Shown piece by piece: positions 43,160 through 52,909 of a stretch of DNA of 64,000 nucleotides. The position numbers and the translations under genes are program-made. The DNA lies in assembly GCA_016714365.1 (NCBI GenBank), contig JADJNH010000005.1, forward strand, positions 1,650,501 through 1,714,500, read 5' to 3'. The number at the start of each line of letters is the position of its first letter. Position 1 is the first letter of the stretch. The stretch comes from Candidatus Vicinibacter affinis. GTDB taxonomy: Bacteria > Bacteroidota > Bacteroidia > Chitinophagales > Saprospiraceae. Below the pieces are notes generated by a model. That model saw only the letters and a program-made list of their open reading frames with translations, was not told the origin of the DNA and ran no database searches.

Positions 43160-43520
43160 TAATACAAAAAAGAACCAAAAAAAATCAAGGCTGTTTTCAT
43201 TTCTTAACGCTAAAACTGATCTAAAAAGCTAAACAAAATAAACTCGCCGTAAGCAGCAATAATGGCTCTAGGCCTTACTGTCATACATTTATTAGCTCAT
43301 CTGCATGCGAGCTCAAACAGTATTTTGTTTTGAACGCTTTTTAAATCAGTTTTAGCTAAAATGAAAAAGGCCGATCGAAAATTCTCATTCGATAACTATA
43401 TGAGGTGTCGGAATCTATTTAATTTAGCTATTAAGGCGGCTTAATTTCTACTTAATCCCCATAAAATTCACCTGAATCACTAAAAAGTCCTGACAACCCG
43501 TTCATTTTAACTGAATCGAT

Positions 43521-43528
43521 TATATTTG
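43521..43528 (+). promoter_or_regulatory. -7 element of the tRNA-Leu promoter
   Basis: Perfect TATATTTG, 16 bp before the mature tRNA 5-prime end, so a short leader of about 10 nt is trimmed by RNase P. Confidence 0.6.
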
Positions 43529-43544
43529 CAGCCACCGTTTGATT

Positions 43545-43628
43545 GCCGAAGTGGTGAAATTGGTAGACATGCACGTTTCAGGGGCGTGTGCCCGAAAGGG
43601 CGTGTGGGTTCGAGTCCCACCTTCGGCA
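43545..43628 (+). tRNA. tRNA-Leu (anticodon CAG)
   Basis: Class II cloverleaf of 84 nt. The acceptor stem is GCCGAAG / CTTCGGC with discriminator A. The D-arm contains TTGGTAGA. Anticodon stem CACGT / GCGTG encloses the loop TTCAGGG with CAG. The long variable arm is TGCCCGAAAGGGCGT. The T-arm is GTGGG-TTCGAGT-CCCAC. The 3-prime CCA is not encoded. It decodes CUG. It lies about 70 bp beyond the second dispersed repeat. Confidence 0.97.
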
Positions 43629-43635
43629 CATATTA

Positions 43636-45914
43636 TTATCTGATCAGGGTCACCATCTTTTTCTCTATCCTGGCTTCCTTTCTGCTCTGCCTGTATTTAA
43701 GTTCGTAGACATAAGCTCCAGGAGGAATATCTTTTCCCGAGTTGTTGTATTTTCCGTTCCAGCCTTTGTTTGGATCATTGGATTCGAATAATAATCCTCC
43801 CCAGCGATCAAAAATTTTGAGGGAGAAATAATCTAAAGAATGAATTTCACCAATGGGTAAGAACTCTTCGTTTAGTCCATCTCCATTGGGTGTAAATGCA
43901 TTGGGCATAAACAAGGAAAAGTCTCTGAAAATAAACAGTTCGAAATCCATGGTGTCTGTACATAAAAACCGATCGTTAACGATCAACCTGATGTGGTGCA
44001 TTCCGTGTCTGTAAAAGTATAGGAAAGGTCTTTGTCAAAATAATATTTTGAACCATCAATGATCCAAGATCTACCAACGGTATTCTGTGTTTTGTCTTCC
44101 ATCCGAAGGACCGGATTTTTAATGTTCAGCAGGGTTTTGTCTATATTTCCATCTGCCATTGGTGGCGGAAATACATTTACCACATTGTTGAAGGTCGCTT
44201 CATTGAAACAACCCAGTGGAGAGGTTACCTGAAGCTTTAGATTGTAGCTGCCGATGGAGTCAAATACTTTTTTAACTGAGAAGCCATTCGCTTTTGTACT
44301 GTCGCTAAAAATCCAGTTGAAGGAATAGCTGTTGTCTGTAGGAAATGAAATATTTTTGAATTGCACCTCTAGTGGAACACATCCCTCCCGAATACTTGGT
44401 TCGAATATGACTACATCAGGTGCGGGTTGCCATACAATTCCTTTTTGGGTTTTGTTTTTGCATCCAAAATTGTCAGTGATTTCCAGGTAGATGGTATATC
44501 TATCCGGATGGATGTATTGCAAGGTATAATCTTTTGTAAATCCTTTGAAACCATCGCCAAAATCCCAATTCCAATTGTTGATGGTGCTGTATGCAGAAGT
44601 ACTCAGGTCTTTAAATTCAACGGGCCCTGCCTTACAACTGTCAAACGATACGCTGAAGTCCGGCTGAATGGGAGGAATGACATTTACCTGAAATTGAACG
44701 GTATCACTGCAATTGGTTCCGGGGTTTAGAATAAATCGTCCATTGTGAAGCCCACCTTCTTTGAAGTCAATCAATGGATGCCATCCGTTGTACGTTTCCA
44801 TGATTCCACCATTCTCATATTCCCAGACGGTATTGTTGATAAATTGTTGCTGATAGCTGCCATTGCTCATTTGCAATTGGGTACTGTTGCACAGGAGGAT
44901 TTCATAATTTTTCTTGCGTACTTCGACTCCATTGTTCAATCTGGCCACCACGGTTCCCTGGCAACTGGCCACATTAAACTGGAAGTCCCTTCTTAAAGTG
45001 GATAAGAGTACACCATTTCTGTATTCGGATACACATACACTCACTACATATTGTCCGATGGTATTTGGCTCGCCTGTAATTTGACCGGTGAGAGAGTTAA
45101 TGGTCACGGGAGGATTTCCGCCCATTGGAAAAAGATAAGTGTATTGTGGTGCTCTGAACGCTACCGGGGTAAAAGGAGGAGGGCAATCAGGCGTAGGTGT
45201 CACGGAATTGCAATTGCCGCCACCACCTCCACGGCCACCACCTGCAAGGGGTTCACAAAAACTGTAAACCAGCAAATCGCCTTCTTTGTCATAAGCAGAG
45301 TGATCGAATTTCAGTGGATTGTTGACACAAACGACGGTAGGCGGAAAGTTGTTGAAAACGGGGCTGTTGTTACAGGTCCTTTGCGCTTCCGGATGGATGG
45401 AGATGGTAAAAGTGGCTCCGGTAGATTCCGGAGTTTGGATATTGGTAATGGTATTGTTGCGACAGCACCTCTGCCACACGATGACGTATTCTTCATTAAT
45501 AATGGGCAGATCTACTAAATATTCATAGGTCCCGCTTTCCACACAAATATCAGGAGGAAGGATGAGGCAAGGATATTCAGGCGGTTCAATAAAAGTTGGT
45601 CCCAAGGTGAGTCTTGGAATACTGTATTCCCTGTTGTTGCCCAGCGCATTGGTATAGCCGCTTCCATTGGCATTTTTTCGATAAATGGTGAAGCCCAAAG
45701 GTTGGTCAAAACCGGCAGAATTCTGCTGTGGACGACAATCCCTATAGAGCTTGATGATGATTTTATAGGTCCTTCTGGTGGAGTCCAGGCCGTTGCTTCC
45801 ATAGCCCTGACATTCATAGTACATTTCTCCACCAATGATGTGTGCTGCAAGCAATTGTTCAGACAGAGTCCCTAAGAGGCCAAATACAATGAAAAATCTC
45901 CAGTATAACTTCAT
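43636..45914 (-). pseudogene. Secreted PKD-domain protein with type B T9SS sorting domain, split by a frameshift
   Basis: About 760 codons in two frames. The first frame (from MKLYWRFFIVFGLLGTLSEQLLA at 45914, to 43983) has a signal peptide, a conserved AAHIIGGEMYYEC front, a Gly-rich loop and PKD-like domains (NWNWDFGDGFKGF). It stops at 43983, after SYTFTDTECTTSG. The next frame (43636-44001) carries the whole CHU_C/gliding-motility C-terminal domain (PNAFTPNGDGLNEEF, LKIFDRWGGLLF, PPGAYVYEL). One extra G after ACACGG near 44003 would restore SYTFTDTGMHHIRL. Without correction the protein would lack its secretion signal. A -7 box at 45930-45937 fixes the start at 45914 rather than 45932. 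The 3-prime end is 7 bp from tRNA-Leu on the other strand. Confidence 0.82.
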
Positions 45915-45929
45915 GCGTATAGTAAAGTG

Positions 45930-45937
45930 CAAAATTA
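45930..45937 (-). promoter_or_regulatory. -7 element of the PKD-protein gene
   Basis: Reverse-strand TAATTTTG matches TAnnTTTG, leader about 9 nt to ATG 45914. Confidence 0.5.
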
Positions 45938-45993
45938 GGTATTTCTCTTCGAAGCAATTGTTAAATGTGTGCGTCCTGCAACAGGAACCCTAA

Positions 45994-46722
45994 TCAATGT
46001 GCCAGGCAAGGCGGGTTTTGGTAATTTTTTTCAAAGGCACAGCAATGGATTTCCGAGGTGGTAAAGATGTTTTCTGCCACGGCCTTGTTGATCAGAGATT
46101 CCCGATTGCCATTGATGATGACCGACATGGAGCCATCGTATTCTTCCACTTCAACCACTTCTATATGATCTCCAAGACTTATTCCGAGTTTATCCATATA
46201 ACGGATGAATTTCTCGCTGTGGTCGTTGACAGCTGTGATGCGGTAATCCTTTTTAGGTATTGCCTTATCCAAGGAAATAAAACATCGGCCACGCATGTTG
46301 CCCCTACGGTCAGGAATGGGGTCACCGTGTGGATCAAACAAGGGGAAACCCAGCAATTCATCAATCTTGTCAATGAGTTTTTCAGACCGGATGTGTTCGA
46401 GTTGTTCGGCCATTTCTCCGATCTCCTCCCAGCCAAAGTTCATCTTTCGGACCAGATAGGTTTTCCAGAGTCTTTGCTTCCTGATGATCTGCAGGGCCAG
46501 ACTCTTCCCTATGATGGTCAACTTCAGGGGTTGGTATTTTTCATAGGCAATAAGGCCCTTATCGCTGAGCCTTTTTATAGTCTCTGTGACTGTCCCCGGT
46601 TTGAACTGGATGGATTGGGCCACTTCATTCGTGCTGGTGCTGGAATCCGGACTCTGTTCGCTGAGGGTATAAATTGCCTTCAGATAGTTTTCTTCGGTTA
46701 GACTCAAAATGTGCGGATCCAT
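45994..46722 (-). CDS. DtxR/MntR-family metal-dependent transcription regulator
   Basis: 242 residues. N-terminal winged helix (about 1-65, LSLTEENYLKAIYTL then TVTETIKRLSDKGLI), a dimerisation/metal-binding helical domain (about 70-150, with EQLEHIRSEKLIDKIDELLGFPLFDPHGDPIP, where E and H residues bind Fe2+ or Mn2+) and a C-terminal SH3/FeoA-like domain. It represses metal uptake genes when metal is plentiful. No transporter of iron or manganese is adjacent, so the regulon lies elsewhere. Confidence 0.92.
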   Translation of the reverse strand: MDPHILSLTEENYLKAIYTLSEQSPDSSTSTNEVAQSIQFKPGTVTETIKRLSDKGLIAYEKYQPLKLTIIGKSLALQIIRKQRLWKTYLVRKMNFGWEEIGEMAEQLEHIRSEKLIDKIDELLGFPLFDPHGDPIPDRRGNMRGRCFISLDKAIPKKDYRITAVNDHSEKFIRYMDKLGISLGDHIEVVEVEEYDGSMSVIINGNRESLINKAVAENIFTTSEIHCCAFEKNYQNPPCLAH

Positions 46723-47006
46723 GGTGCGAAAATAGGGAAGAAAAGGGCTACTTGGGAATTAGTCAAGGAGTAAATGTGTATTTGATTCTTTTAATGTTAA
46801 AAATTCGACCAGACAATTTTGAAATTTATAAAAAGAGGAAGCCAAATTATCCAGGATGATTTTACTTGATAAGTTATTCAATCAATAGTTTTATTTAAAA
46901 CATGAAAAATTCATTTCAACATTGATGATAATTCATAATTGGAGTGAATACCTCAGTTTTCAAAGATGTTTAAGGATATAAATATTACATTTACTTCAAA
47001 ACTTGC

Positions 47007-49268
47007 ATGTTGAAATCTGTCTTTCTTGCATTTATTTTTATTACAGGATATTCTGGAATAGCATCTGCCACCACCTGGTCCGTAGGCCCCGGTAAACTTC
47101 ATAAAAAACCAAGCGCCGTCGCTGCCTTCGTTAAAAATGGAGATACGGTATTGATCGATGCAGGTATTTACAGTCAGGACGTTTGTTTGTGGAGGGCTCA
47201 TCATCTGTACTTGTCCGGAGTGGGAGGAAAAGCACATCTGAAGGCTGAAGGAAAAGCCTATGGACAAAAAGCCATTTGGGTGATACAGGGAGATTCCACC
47301 ATAGTGGAGAACATCGAATTTTCTGAATGCAGTGTGCCGGATAAAAACGGTGCCGGCATTCGGCTGGAAGCCACCCATCTGGTGGTGCGCTCCTGCTATT
47401 TTCATGACAATGAAGATGGGATTCTTGCCGGAGACAATGTCAACAGCCATGTCTTGATAGAGTACTGTGAATTTGCCAGAAATGGTTTTGGCGATGGCCA
47501 ATCTCATAACCTGTACATCAATCATGTCAAATTGCTCACCTTTCAATTCAACAACAGCCATGACAGCAAGGTAGGACATCTTCTAAAAAGCAGGGCCTAT
47601 AAAAATATTATCCGTTACAATGTGTTAAACACTGGTACAGGTGACGGATCGTATGAAATTGATTTACCCAATGGCGGATCCGCACTCATTCTTGGAAATA
47701 CCATACGTCAAGGGCCAAATAGTCAGAACAGTACTTTAATTTCATTTGGTCTCGAAGGTCTCAGCAACCCGGGACCCCATGAAATGATACTTTCCCATAA
47801 TACCCTGGTCAATGAAAAAGGAAGCGGAAATTTTGTGAACCTGAAGGATCAAACCAACAAACTCGTGCTTCTCAACAATGTTTTTGCAGGTGCCGGCAAA
47901 CCATACAATGGACTTGCGACAAATGTTCTAGATCAGGGAAATCTGATGAATATTTCCAGAAATTATTTTTTATTCAATAATCAGGCATTATCCGATTATC
48001 ATTTGACGATTCAATCGCCGGCGCTCAATTATTCCAAAATTGATTTCCGCAATTATCCCGAATGGAAACCTGAATGGGAATATGATTTGAACCACAATGT
48101 CAAATCAAGAAAAATGGAATTTTGGCCCGACCCCGGAGCTTTTGAGTTTCACGAATTGAATCTTTTTGAAAATCCTATACACGGAATTTATGGTAAGGAT
48201 TTCATCATTGTACATCATGTCGACCAGTCCGTGTCCGATGTCAAAGATTTGTACTGTCTGGATAAAACATATGATGGTCATCAGGGTACAGATTATGCTT
48301 TAAGTGGATTCGAGCATATGGAAAAATTGGTGGATGTTTTTTCAGTGGATTCTGGTGTGGTAACTGCTTTAAGGGATGGGTTATTTGATCAGGAAACAGT
48401 TGCGGACACCGCCAAAAAGCTGGGTAATTACGTGGTGATACAGCATGGAGAAAACTGGCACTCTTATTATGCACATCTCAAGAAAAATTCTTTGCAAGTG
48501 AAACCGGGGGACAAAGTAATCCCGGGACAAAAAATTGCATCGGTGGGTTGCAGTGGAAATTGTACCGACCCACATTTGCATTTCGAATTGTGGTACGACA
48601 GTACACAAGTGGTGGATCCTTATGATGGACCATGTGGAAATCAGTTTGATTTCTGGGCAGATCCTATTCTCTACGACAGCAGCTTTCATGTTTGGAAAAG
48701 TGGATTGATACCGGGTGAAGCAATGCTGGATTCTTTACGTTTCAAACAATTTAATCTGGACAAATTCAAATTGAATAAAGATGCATTGGTGAGTTATTGG
48801 AATTTGCAGTTTGGTGTACGAAGGGGGGATGTGCTGTCTGTGGAGTGGTTGGATCAGAATGGTCTAGAGAAATTTCAATATGATTATGTGGCGGATAAAA
48901 ATTATTGGTATCAATATTTTTGGACCTACATGACTACGGCGGGATTGGGTGCGTGTGATGCTTGTCGTTGCAGATATTTCAGAAATGGTCAAATGGTGGA
49001 AGAGTTTGTTTTTTCAATCAAGGGTAGTGTAGCGGTCAGTGATCCAAAAGAAGAATTTGTATTTAAAGTATCCGGTTCAAGGGTTTTAAATCAAACCGAT
49101 GTTTTGCAAAAATTAAAAGTGTTAAACCTGTTGGGTCAAACCATATTTGAAACTGAAATTGAACCCGGGGAAAGCTTGCAATTAAAGCACCTGTCGACCG
49201 GAACCTATATTTTGACCGGGGCCGGTGGGTTAAATAAATTCAAGGCGCTTCGGGTTTTTATTCCGTAG
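47007..49268 (+). CDS. Secreted beta-helix / M23 metallopeptidase fusion with T9SS sorting domain
   Basis: 753 residues. Signal peptide (SVFLAFIFITGYSGIASA). A right-handed parallel beta-helix of the pectate-lyase/NosD type (about 25-370: repeated VVRSCYFHDNEDGI, VLIEYCEFARNG, NIIRYNVLNTG). A lysostaphin-type M23 domain (about 415-545) with zinc ligands H and D in GHQGTDY and H in DPHLHFELWY, plus VIQHGENWHSYYAHL. A beta-rich linker and a type A T9SS tail (LKVLNLLGQTIFE to LRVFIP). M23 enzymes cut peptidoglycan cross-links or glycine-rich peptides, and the helix probably binds polysaccharide. The combination is unusual to me. Transcribed alone. Confidence 0.88.
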   Translation: MLKSVFLAFIFITGYSGIASATTWSVGPGKLHKKPSAVAAFVKNGDTVLIDAGIYSQDVCLWRAHHLYLSGVGGKAHLKAEGKAYGQKAIWVIQGDSTIVENIEFSECSVPDKNGAGIRLEATHLVVRSCYFHDNEDGILAGDNVNSHVLIEYCEFARNGFGDGQSHNLYINHVKLLTFQFNNSHDSKVGHLLKSRAYKNIIRYNVLNTGTGDGSYEIDLPNGGSALILGNTIRQGPNSQNSTLISFGLEGLSNPGPHEMILSHNTLVNEKGSGNFVNLKDQTNKLVLLNNVFAGAGKPYNGLATNVLDQGNLMNISRNYFLFNNQALSDYHLTIQSPALNYSKIDFRNYPEWKPEWEYDLNHNVKSRKMEFWPDPGAFEFHELNLFENPIHGIYGKDFIIVHHVDQSVSDVKDLYCLDKTYDGHQGTDYALSGFEHMEKLVDVFSVDSGVVTALRDGLFDQETVADTAKKLGNYVVIQHGENWHSYYAHLKKNSLQVKPGDKVIPGQKIASVGCSGNCTDPHLHFELWYDSTQVVDPYDGPCGNQFDFWADPILYDSSFHVWKSGLIPGEAMLDSLRFKQFNLDKFKLNKDALVSYWNLQFGVRRGDVLSVEWLDQNGLEKFQYDYVADKNYWYQYFWTYMTTAGLGACDACRCRYFRNGQMVEEFVFSIKGSVAVSDPKEEFVFKVSGSRVLNQTDVLQKLKVLNLLGQTIFETEIEPGESLQLKHLSTGTYILTGAGGLNKFKALRVFIP

Positions 49269-49442
49269 AATGCTATTTTTAAAAAATTGTTTGATTTCTT
49301 TTTTCAATTCGTCAGAAGCGCTTATTTTTGTTTAAACACTGTGGGCAATTTACAGCACATTAAGCCTAAACACTTGCTTGATTTGTTTTGATTGGCCAAA
49401 GAGTAGTCACTATTATTTTATTGAGCACCTAAAACTAAATTT

Positions 49443-49805
49443 ATGTTAAAGACAGCAACCAGTCTTTGTCTAATTTGTCAATCACCCTTGCATGGCAGAA
49501 GAGATAAAAGATTTTGCAATGATGGATGCAGGGCAATTTACCATCAACAAAACAAGCCGGAGTTACCCCTTGTAATTAAAAAAATTACGCAGATTCTAAA
49601 GTTAAACCGGGAAATACTTTTGGAACTAAATCCTGAAGGCAAGAGAACCATCAGCAAGGAATTGCTCTTGCGTAAAGGTTTTGACTTAAAATACATGACA
49701 CACCAGTTCAGGACAAAAACGGGCAACCATTATTATTTTTGTTTTGACCAGGGCTATGTCTTGTTAGATGATCAAAAAGTATTGCTGGTCCGACAAGATG
49801 AATGA
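49443..49805 (+). CDS. Small zinc-ribbon protein of unknown function
   Basis: 120 residues. An N-terminal zinc-binding knuckle with C9-x2-C12 and C25-x3-C29 (CLICQSPLHGRRDKRFC-x3-C), then a helix-rich part and a C-terminal beta region (KTGNHYYFCFDQGYVLLDDQKVLLV). The pattern is of a conserved hypothetical seen across Bacteroidota. DNA- or RNA-binding is plausible from the basic knuckle but not shown. Convergent with the methyltransferase gene, 15 bp apart. Confidence 0.72.
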   Translation: MLKTATSLCLICQSPLHGRRDKRFCNDGCRAIYHQQNKPELPLVIKKITQILKLNREILLELNPEGKRTISKELLLRKGFDLKYMTHQFRTKTGNHYYFCFDQGYVLLDDQKVLLVRQDE

Positions 49806-49820
49806 TCTTGAAATCTGATG

Positions 49821-50663
49821 TTATAAAATGTTTTGCGGGGAGAGTTTTACGGCAGAAGCCTGAATCCAGGAATAGTAAAAGATGGTGTCCGGATTTTTTG
49901 AAAGCTCCAGCATGTCTTTTTCTACTTGTGACCATTCTTCGCGTGTGATCATTCCTTGTTTGATCATATTCTCTGTGCAACTTTTCATCAGAGAAGTCCA
50001 GTACTCCATGAATCTACCGCGCTGTTGGGTTTTGGTTTTGTCAAAGAACAGCGGGCATGAGATGGTTCTGATGTTGCGGTAACCCGCATCTTTTAATAAA
50101 TTGCCCAATTGTAGGCCTATGTCGCCTTGACCTCCGCATTGGCTTTGGAAATTATTCATTTTTTCCCAAAAATTCCGAATGGAGGGTCTGGAAGGGTAAA
50201 GGTCAAAAGAACGGTTGTACACCTCGGTAAGATGGATTCTTGCATGGGTTTTAAGGTATTTTTTACAGGCTTCCAGTAATTTTCCGGGTTCCGGTACATG
50301 TTCCAACACCCAAACAAGTATCACCGCATCAAACTTCTTGGCAGGTTCCGGAATGGCTTCCGGTTCGCCGAGCCATAAGTCATATTGTGCCTCATCAAAC
50401 CCCGATGCAGCGAGATTTTCTTTTGCTTTTGCTATTTGTATTTCAGAAATATCCAGGCCAGTGACATGTATACCCGGATACAGCTTAAGGATTTCAATCA
50501 TTTGTGCACCCACCCCGCAACCAATTTCCAAGACCCGTTTACATTTTGAAAGATCTGTGTGGGCATAGATCATTGGACTCAACACCTGATTCTGGTAAAT
50601 CAGTCTGACTTGTTCTTCTGCTGTAAAACCGTGAATGTATTCAGGAGGTTTGTTGCTGGCCAT
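49821..50663 (-). CDS. Class I SAM-dependent methyltransferase
   Basis: 280 residues with a Rossmann-like methyltransferase core. Motif I is VLEIGCGVGAQM, motif II is HVTGLDIS and motif IV is FDAVILVWVLEHVPEP. The C-terminal extension (from about 170) is helical. The substrate is unknown; the fold is closest in look to Methyltransf_25/11 small-molecule enzymes. No neighbouring pathway hints at a role. Confidence 0.87.
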   Translation of the reverse strand: MASNKPPEYIHGFTAEEQVRLIYQNQVLSPMIYAHTDLSKCKRVLEIGCGVGAQMIEILKLYPGIHVTGLDISEIQIAKAKENLAASGFDEAQYDLWLGEPEAIPEPAKKFDAVILVWVLEHVPEPGKLLEACKKYLKTHARIHLTEVYNRSFDLYPSRPSIRNFWEKMNNFQSQCGGQGDIGLQLGNLLKDAGYRNIRTISCPLFFDKTKTQQRGRFMEYWTSLMKSCTENMIKQGMITREEWSQVEKDMLELSKNPDTIFYYSWIQASAVKLSPQNIL

Positions 50664-50867
50664 TGGGTTATAATTATATGCAAATTTGCAAAAAAAATGT
50701 GGCTTTGTGGTGGAAGCTGAAGTAATTAGTGCAGTGTTTGAGAAAAGCCAGTTGATTCACCTCGTGTTCTTATTAACCTATATTAAGAAAAGCTTAAATA
50801 TTGTATTGTGATGAAACATAATCCCTGGATTGGAGTTTATAACCATTGAACTAAAAAATTAAAAAAC

Positions 50868-51443
50868 ATGAAATTATTCTCTATCCTAAGCCTAGCGGCA
50901 TTACTCGTTTTGAATTCTGCCTTCATTGGAGACACGGTTGTTAAAGTGGATGCATCCAAAAGTAAAGTTACCTGGTTGGCTAAAAAAGTTACAGGACAAC
51001 ACACAGGAGTGATCAAAGTAAAATCCGGAAACCTTAAAATGAACAAAGGTGCATTATCCGGTGGAAGTTTTGAAATTGATATGAACTCTATAGAATGTAC
51101 CGACCTTCAGGGAGAGTATGCAGGTAAATTAGTAGGCCATTTGAAATCCGATGATTTTTTTAGCTCAAGCAGATTTCCGGTTGCAAAATTGGACATCACT
51201 AAAGTTGGTCGATCCAGCGCAGCAAACACTTACCTGGTTGATGCAAATTTGAACATCAAAGGTATTTCTCAACCAATTAGTTTTGAAGCGGTGGTGAACG
51301 GAACAATGGCTACAGCTAAAATTATGGTAGACCGTACCCAATTTGACATTAAATATGGTTCAGGAAGTTTCTTTGACAACCTGGGCGATAAAGCAATTGA
51401 TAACGAATTTACATTAGATGTGCAATTAGCACTAGCGAGATAA
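50868..51443 (+). CDS. YceI-family periplasmic lipid-binding protein
   Basis: 191 residues. Signal peptide MKLFSILSLAALLVLNSAF, then a lipocalin-like barrel opening VDASKSKVTWLAKKVTGQHTG. Conserved SGGSFEIDMNSIE, HLKSDDFF and FDIKYGSGSFFDNLGDKAID are typical of the family, which binds polyisoprenoid-like lipids. It is related to stress and isoprenoid handling in other bacteria. Monocistronic with its own terminator. Confidence 0.94.
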   Translation: MKLFSILSLAALLVLNSAFIGDTVVKVDASKSKVTWLAKKVTGQHTGVIKVKSGNLKMNKGALSGGSFEIDMNSIECTDLQGEYAGKLVGHLKSDDFFSSSRFPVAKLDITKVGRSSAANTYLVDANLNIKGISQPISFEAVVNGTMATAKIMVDRTQFDIKYGSGSFFDNLGDKAIDNEFTLDVQLALAR

Positions 51444-51470
51444 CATCAGACGGGATATATTGAACAAGGA

Positions 51471-51497
51471 AAAGGCGGAATTTATTCCGCCTTTTTT
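51471..51497 (+). terminator. Terminator after the YceI gene
   Basis: AAAGGCGGAAT / ATTCCGCCTTT with a 2-nt loop, then a T run. Confidence 0.9.
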
Positions 51498-51670
51498 ATT
51501 TTATGCAATGTTGAAAAAGGAATAACTGTTGTTTATTTTTTAAATCCATAACTAAGGATTAATTAAATAGAAGATATAAAAGCTAGGATGGTGCTTAATG
51601 ATTATTAAGGTTTAAATTTTAAGTTTATTAAAATTTAATTTTGCATCGGTGGCTACTAAAAATTGGTAGC

Positions 51671-52537
51671 TTACTGTGGTAAATTTTCCATAAGACTCAT
51701 GGATTTTTCAATCATGTGCATGATAATTTTCTCCGGATGTTCTGAGAAAGAGTTGTTGATTCGATTTGCAAGTATAGCATTAACTGAAAGACATCTGTGA
51801 CCAAGGCCTTTACCCAAATGGTATATTCCACTTGTCTCCATCTCGATGTTGGTGAGTCTGCCAATGTTTTTGAAATGAACATTTTTTAATTTATCTATCA
51901 GATCCGGCACGCTGTTGGGAATCCTCGTAGTACGTCCTTGAGGTCCATAGAATCCAGGCGCGGTTAGGGTGTTTCCAACCAGAAAATCGCTTCCTTTGAA
52001 ATGATCGAGTAGAGCGTCATCGCAACAGCTCAAATGAAAATTTAAGGACTCCAGTCCCGCAGTTTTAAATGCAGTTCTGACCTCTTCCAAAACTAAATAT
52101 TCTTCGTGTTGATAGTAATTCATCAGTGCATCGGTTCCTATGCTCCACTCTGTAATCAGGAGACTGTTCATCGGAATGTCTTCTTGTATGGCACCTGAAG
52201 TGCCAAGACGGATGATCGTACAGGAAGTGATTTTTTCTTTTGGTTTTCCGGATAACAGATTCACGTTAAAAAGTGCATCAATTTCATTGAGTACGATGTC
52301 GATGTTGTCCGTGCCAATTCCGGTGGAGAGGATGCTTATTCTTTTGGTGCCGAGTCGGCCGGTGTGGCATACGAATTCACGTGAACTAATTTTACATTCA
52401 ATTGTATCCAATAGATCGCTGATCAATGCCACTCTGGATGGGTCTCCTACCGTAATGATCAGGGGGGCAATTTGTTCCGGCAAAAGATGCAGATGGTAGA
52501 TAGAACCGTCTTGATTGGTAATCCAGTTTGCTTTCAA
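51671..52537 (-). CDS. Nucleoside phosphorylase (uridine phosphorylase-like)
   Basis: 288 residues of the PNP_UDP_1 family, splitting nucleosides with phosphate in pyrimidine or purine salvage. The opening DGSIYHLHLLPEQIAPLIITVGDPSRV, the STGIGTDNIDIVLNEID stretch and IRLGTSGAIQ match uridine phosphorylases. NIEMETSGIYHLG carries the ribose-binding Met-Glu. The frame starts at TTG 52537, as no ATG is in frame upstream before the neighbour; the exact start is uncertain. Divergent from the ArsC/Spx-like gene, only about 10 bp apart. Confidence 0.88.
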   Translation of the reverse strand: MKANWITNQDGSIYHLHLLPEQIAPLIITVGDPSRVALISDLLDTIECKISSREFVCHTGRLGTKRISILSTGIGTDNIDIVLNEIDALFNVNLLSGKPKEKITSCTIIRLGTSGAIQEDIPMNSLLITEWSIGTDALMNYYQHEEYLVLEEVRTAFKTAGLESLNFHLSCCDDALLDHFKGSDFLVGNTLTAPGFYGPQGRTTRIPNSVPDLIDKLKNVHFKNIGRLTNIEMETSGIYHLGKGLGHRCLSVNAILANRINNSFSEHPEKIIMHMIEKSMSLMENLPQ

Positions 52538-52547
52538 AATGATACAA

Positions 52548-52904
52548 ATGAAAAAGAAAAATAAAATTTACCACCTCACGAATTGTGGTACCTGTCAAAA
52601 AATTCTGGGCAGCCTCAATACAGAAGTTTGTGAGCTGCAAGATATCAAACAAAATGCGATTTCGGAGAAAGAATTGGATGATATGGCAGCAATGGCAGGA
52701 TCTTACGAAGCACTTTTTTCGAGAAAGGCCATCAAGTACAAGACCCTTGGTTTGAAGGATAAAAAACTGACCGAAAAAGATTTCCGAAAACTGATTTTAA
52801 GTGAATACACCTTTTTGAAGAGGCCTGTAATTGTAGTAGGCAAGAAAATATTTATTGGAAATGCAGCCAAGGAAGTGGACGGTGCAAGGGAGGCGTTAGC
52901 CTGA
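52548..52904 (+). CDS. ArsC/Spx-family thioredoxin-fold protein
   Basis: 118 residues from ATG 52548 (MKKKNKIYHLTNCGTC); earlier in-frame ATGs at 52539 and 52515 crowd the divergent gene. The N-terminal thioredoxin-like motif is C13-x2-C16, a CxxC as in Spx-like members rather than the single cysteine of classic ArsC. RPVIVVGKKIFIG forms the conserved cis-proline strand. It could be a glutaredoxin-type arsenate reductase or a Spx-like regulator. No arsenic genes are nearby, so I leave the function open. Three palindromic repeats follow its stop codon at once. Confidence 0.8.
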   Translation: MKKKNKIYHLTNCGTCQKILGSLNTEVCELQDIKQNAISEKELDDMAAMAGSYEALFSRKAIKYKTLGLKDKKLTEKDFRKLILSEYTFLKRPVIVVGKKIFIGNAAKEVDGAREALA

Positions 52905-52909
52905 CCTAA

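Larger units (their letters stand above)
41490..43475. repeat. Dispersed repeat, copy interrupted by IS110 element B
   Basis: Same organisation as the copy at 37167-39154: left part 41490-41589, right part 43160-43475 with the long hairpin at 43189-43372 (outer GGCTGTTTTCATTT, inner CTAAAACTGATCTAAAAAGC facing GCTTTTTAAATCAGTTTTAG, 19 of 20 paired). It has several differences per 100 bp from the other two copies. Confidence 0.85.

Noticed and set aside
37167..43475. Composite transposon formed by the two IS110 copies carrying the genes between them
   Set aside because: IS110-type elements insert singly at a specific target, both copies sit in pre-existing repeats that differ from each other, and no flanking duplication is seen; the cargo genes look like ordinary chromosomal genes.
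45997..46701. 234-codon plus-strand frame
   Set aside because: Exactly antisense to the DtxR-family regulator, which has clear domain motifs.
46953..47579. 208-codon minus-strand open frame
   Set aside because: It lies opposite the signal peptide and beta-helix of the M23 fusion gene, whose plus-strand frame is clearly coding; a shadow frame.
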